Of a stretch of DNA of 8,165 nt, positions 6,773-8,165 are shown piece by piece (positions within the stretch are counted from its first letter, which is position 1; the number at the start of each line of letters is the position of its first letter). Below the pieces are notes generated by a model. The model did no database searches, was not told where the DNA came from, and saw only the letters and a program-made list of their open reading frames with translations. The position numbers and the translations under genes are program-made. Source of the DNA: Gammaproteobacteria bacterium. Its GTDB lineage: Bacteria; Pseudomonadota; Gammaproteobacteria; Xanthomonadales; Xanthomonadaceae. Where the stretch lies: positions 1 to 8,165 of the forward strand of contig JAPLSI010000093.1 in assembly GCA_026398715.1 (NCBI GenBank), read 5' to 3'.

Positions 6773-7233
6773 GCCGGTGTCCCTTGGGTTGAGGCAAACA
6801 GATGCTGGTTCTTCAGCACCAGGTCGCGGATGAAGAAATCGAAGATGACGAAGGCGACGCCGATGCCTGCGCCGAGGAAGAAGTTCAGCGCACCCAGGAT
6901 GACCAACTGCACGAGCCCGCTTTCATACGCAGCGGGAATGCCCGGGTCGCGGGCCCGGATCAGCGGCGACGTCCGGAACCGGGACGCGGCCGCAAAGATG
7001 TTCCATACCCCCGCAATGATGGTCACGATGAACAGCACTTGCAGCACGCCTAGGATCATCCAGAGGATCGCCGACACCCGCTCGTAGTCGGCAATGCGCC
7101 CGAGCATGACTTCGTCAGGTATCACTGCGCCTGCTGGAGGCACCGCCCGGGTCGCGTGCGCCGAAAGATGTCGACCGCACGCGGCGCAGAAGCTGTCGCG
7201 CGCATCGCAGGCATGGCCGCAGGGGCAATACAT
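6769..7233 (-). CDS. Small zinc-ribbon membrane protein of unknown function
   Basis: This 154-residue protein is not recognised as a named family. The N-terminus MYCPCGHACDARDSFCAACG has C3, C5, C9, C16 and C19, a compact zinc-ribbon-like knuckle (CxCG…CxxCG), probably cytoplasmic. A short Ala/Pro linker follows, then two long hydrophobic regions: about 54-82 (SAILWMILGVLQVLFIVTII…) and 106-135 (LVQLVILGALNFFLGAGIGV…). The segment between them, AAASRFRTSPLIRARDPGIP, is basic. The ATG at 7233 lies three bases after the upstream stop (TAACCCATG), and its own stop overlaps the next start as ATGA. It therefore sits in the middle of a three-gene transcript. Only a weak AAGAA-like ribosome site is visible, so translation may depend on the upstream gene. 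The role might be assembly of, or sensing by, a membrane complex with its neighbours, but that is speculation. Confidence 0.78.
   Translation of the reverse strand: MYCPCGHACDARDSFCAACGRHLSAHATRAVPPAGAVIPDEVMLGRIADYERVSAILWMILGVLQVLFIVTIIAGVWNIFAAASRFRTSPLIRARDPGIPAAYESGLVQLVILGALNFFLGAGIGVAFVIFDFFIRDLVLKNQHLFASTQGTPA
6780..6785 (-). promoter_or_regulatory. Ribosome binding site for the GYF_2-RDD-pilin gene
   Basis: AAGGGA on the minus strand sits seven bases before the ATG at 6772, within the end of the preceding gene. It supports that start and coupled translation through the ATGA overlap. Confidence 0.6.
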
Positions 7234-7236
7234 GGG

Positions 7237-8165
7237 TTAGCGATTCTTGGATTCGCAGACCGACTCGCCGGCGGGGGGCGAATCGCTCCAGCGCCCGTCG
7301 CACAGCTCGTAGCGCAATTTCTTTCGGCAGGTCGAGCCCAGGAAACCACCCGGACAAGCGCCGCGACGCTGTTCGTAGATCCGATCGGGCGTGTTCTGAC
7401 GCTGGTCCTCCATGGCCTGCGCTTGCTGACGTGCCTGGGCCTCGATGGCGGCAGACTCCTCGGTCAGTCGGCGCTCCGCTGCCGCGGCATCGGCACGCGC
7501 ATCCGCGCGAGCCTGCGCGGCGCGTCGTTCCGCGGCACGTCGTTCCGTCGCGCGTCGTTCGGCTTCGAGGGCAGCGACGTCGCGGGCGCGCTGTTCGGCG
7601 TCGCTGTCGATCTGGTCGCCGAGGCCCGTCCCATCGCCGGCATCGGCATCGGACGCTGCGGCCGCGTCGGTCGCGGTTGCCGCCGCATCGGTAGCCATCG
7701 CCGCGGCATCCGCTGCCATGGCTGCTGCGTCTGCTGCCGGGTCGGCGTCGACGGTCTCGTCGTAGCCTTCCGGCTCGTAGGCTTCGCCCGTAGCGCTGTC
7801 GATTGCAACGGATTCCGCACTGGGAATGGCTGCGGCCGGCTCCAGGAGCTGGGTATCCATCGGAGTGGGAGCTACTGCCACCGGGTCCGGATGCGCCCAG
7901 AAGCCGCTCTGATTTTGGCGCATGTTGAAAAGAACCAGTGCGGCCACGGCCAGCCCGGTTGCGAGTACGACCATGATGACGATCAGCGCGGTGTTGCTGC
8001 GGGGCGCCGCTGCAGGTGGAGACGACATCGGACGCCGTGGTACCGGCGGGGGTGTGCGCAAGGGCGGCGGCGGTGATGGTGCGCTGGCTGGTCGTGGGGG
8101 CGGAGCGGGCGTCGGCGTTGGTGCAGGAATTGGTGCGGGCGGAGGCACGGCTGCTGGTGCAGCTG
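7237..8165 (-). CDS. Proline-rich single-pass membrane protein with Ala/Asp repeats, coiled coil and Cys-rich C-terminus (5' end outside window)
   Basis: The frame stays open to the right edge, with five Ala/Pro codons before the GTG at 8148, so that GTG is probably an internal Val and the true start lies outside. Counting from 8148: residues 1-50 are about half proline (PPPLRTPPPVPRRP and similar), then comes one membrane segment, 54-76 (ALIVIMVVLATGLAVAALVL). The rest is probably periplasmic: an acidic linker; an Ala/Asp heptad repeat (140-167); a charged helix with ERRAT/ERRAA repeats (about 183-250), likely coiled coil; and a four-cysteine end (C265, C274, C283, C298) with RRGACPGGFLGSTC and LRYELCDGRWSDSPPAGESV. 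The layout (cytoplasmic tail, anchor, long Ala-rich helix, small C-terminal domain) recalls TolA-like proteins, but no tol-pal genes are seen and I do not call it TolA. Function is unknown. It is the first visible gene of the three-gene cluster. Confidence 0.8.
   Translation of the reverse strand, partial: AAPAAVPPPAPIPAPTPTPAPPPRPASAPSPPPPLRTPPPVPRRPMSSPPAAAPRSNTALIVIMVVLATGLAVAALVLFNMRQNQSGFWAHPDPVAVAPTPMDTQLLEPAAAIPSAESVAIDSATGEAYEPEGYDETVDADPAADAAAMAADAAAMATDAAATATDAAAASDADAGDGTGLGDQIDSDAEQRARDVAALEAERRATERRAAERRAAQARADARADAAAAERRLTEESAAIEAQARQQAQAMEDQRQNTPDRIYEQRRGACPGGFLGSTCRKKLRYELCDGRWSDSPPAGESVCESKNR
7521..7565 (-). repeat. 15-bp tandem repeat, three units
   Basis: Three near-identical 15-base units, each built around CGTCGTTC on the plus strand, encode ERRA-T/A-type pentapeptides (AERRATERRAAERRA) in the coiled-coil region. 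This points to slippage-driven expansion. Confidence 0.7.
7648..7731 (-). repeat. 21-bp (7-residue) degenerate tandem repeat, four units
   Basis: The protein reads DAAAMAA, DAAAMAT, DAAATAT, DAAAASD in succession, encoded by four 21-base units with diverged third positions. It lies in the probable periplasmic part of the proline-rich membrane protein and would form an Ala-rich helix with one Asp per heptad. Unit number may vary between strains. Confidence 0.7.

Noticed and set aside
5693..7087. 464-residue plus-strand open frame, longer than the gene it opposes
   Set aside because: It is antisense to the RDD-pilin and zinc-ribbon genes, is Arg/Gly/His-rich without domains, and arises because GC-rich DNA has few stops. 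The minus-strand proteins have clear domains.
7156..8076. 306-residue plus-strand open frame with Cys/Gly-rich repeats
   Set aside because: It is the mirror of the Ala/Asp and ERRA repeats of the minus-strand gene. That minus-strand reading has a clean membrane segment and coiled coil and fits tight operon spacing.
8146..8148. GTG as the start of the proline-rich membrane protein
   Set aside because: The frame continues upstream to the edge with the same Ala/Pro composition (A-A-P-A-A before it), and no ribosome site is visible, so it is more likely an internal valine.

Overview
The window is GC-rich chromosomal DNA with dense coding and no sign of mobile elements, phage, CRISPR, tRNA or rRNA. 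The mix of genes suggests a gammaproteobacterium, most likely of the Xanthomonadaceae/Lysobacteraceae group: a long TamB, a YgdQ-type TerC protein, and a type IV pilin-like tail fused to an RDD membrane protein. The taxonomic call is inference from protein style, not from a search.

Left part (1-3117, + strand): the C-terminal ~1,000 residues of TamB, the inner-membrane-anchored partner of TamA in outer-membrane biogenesis. The gene enters from outside the window and is not intact as written. Reading passes from frame 2 to frame 1 around 1127-1137. After the usual C-terminal motif (…VSYGVSLIGT) the expected last ~35-40 residues are missing and replaced by a short unrelated tail. Next, on the same strand, is a TerC/YgdQ-family integral membrane protein (3133-3867).

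Middle (3864-5527, - strand): a two-gene unit converging on terC. A GT4-type glycosyltransferase is followed by a PAP2 phosphatase, joined by a GTGA stop/start overlap. The PAP2 and TerC genes share the palindrome CTAG as their two stop codons. A lipid-glycosylation role for the pair is plausible but not proven.

Right part (5588-8165, - strand): three tightly packed genes, probably one transcript. In transcription order they are (i) a single-pass membrane protein with a proline-rich cytoplasmic part, an Ala/Asp heptad repeat, a charged coiled coil and a four-cysteine C-terminus (its 5' end lies outside the window); (ii) a small zinc-ribbon membrane protein; and (iii) a GYF_2-RDD-pilin-like fusion protein with no prepilin peptidase site. 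This cluster is the least understood part of the window. A GYF-type domain (a fold known in eukaryotes for binding proline-rich peptides) next to a long proline-rich tail suggests a testable physical partnership.
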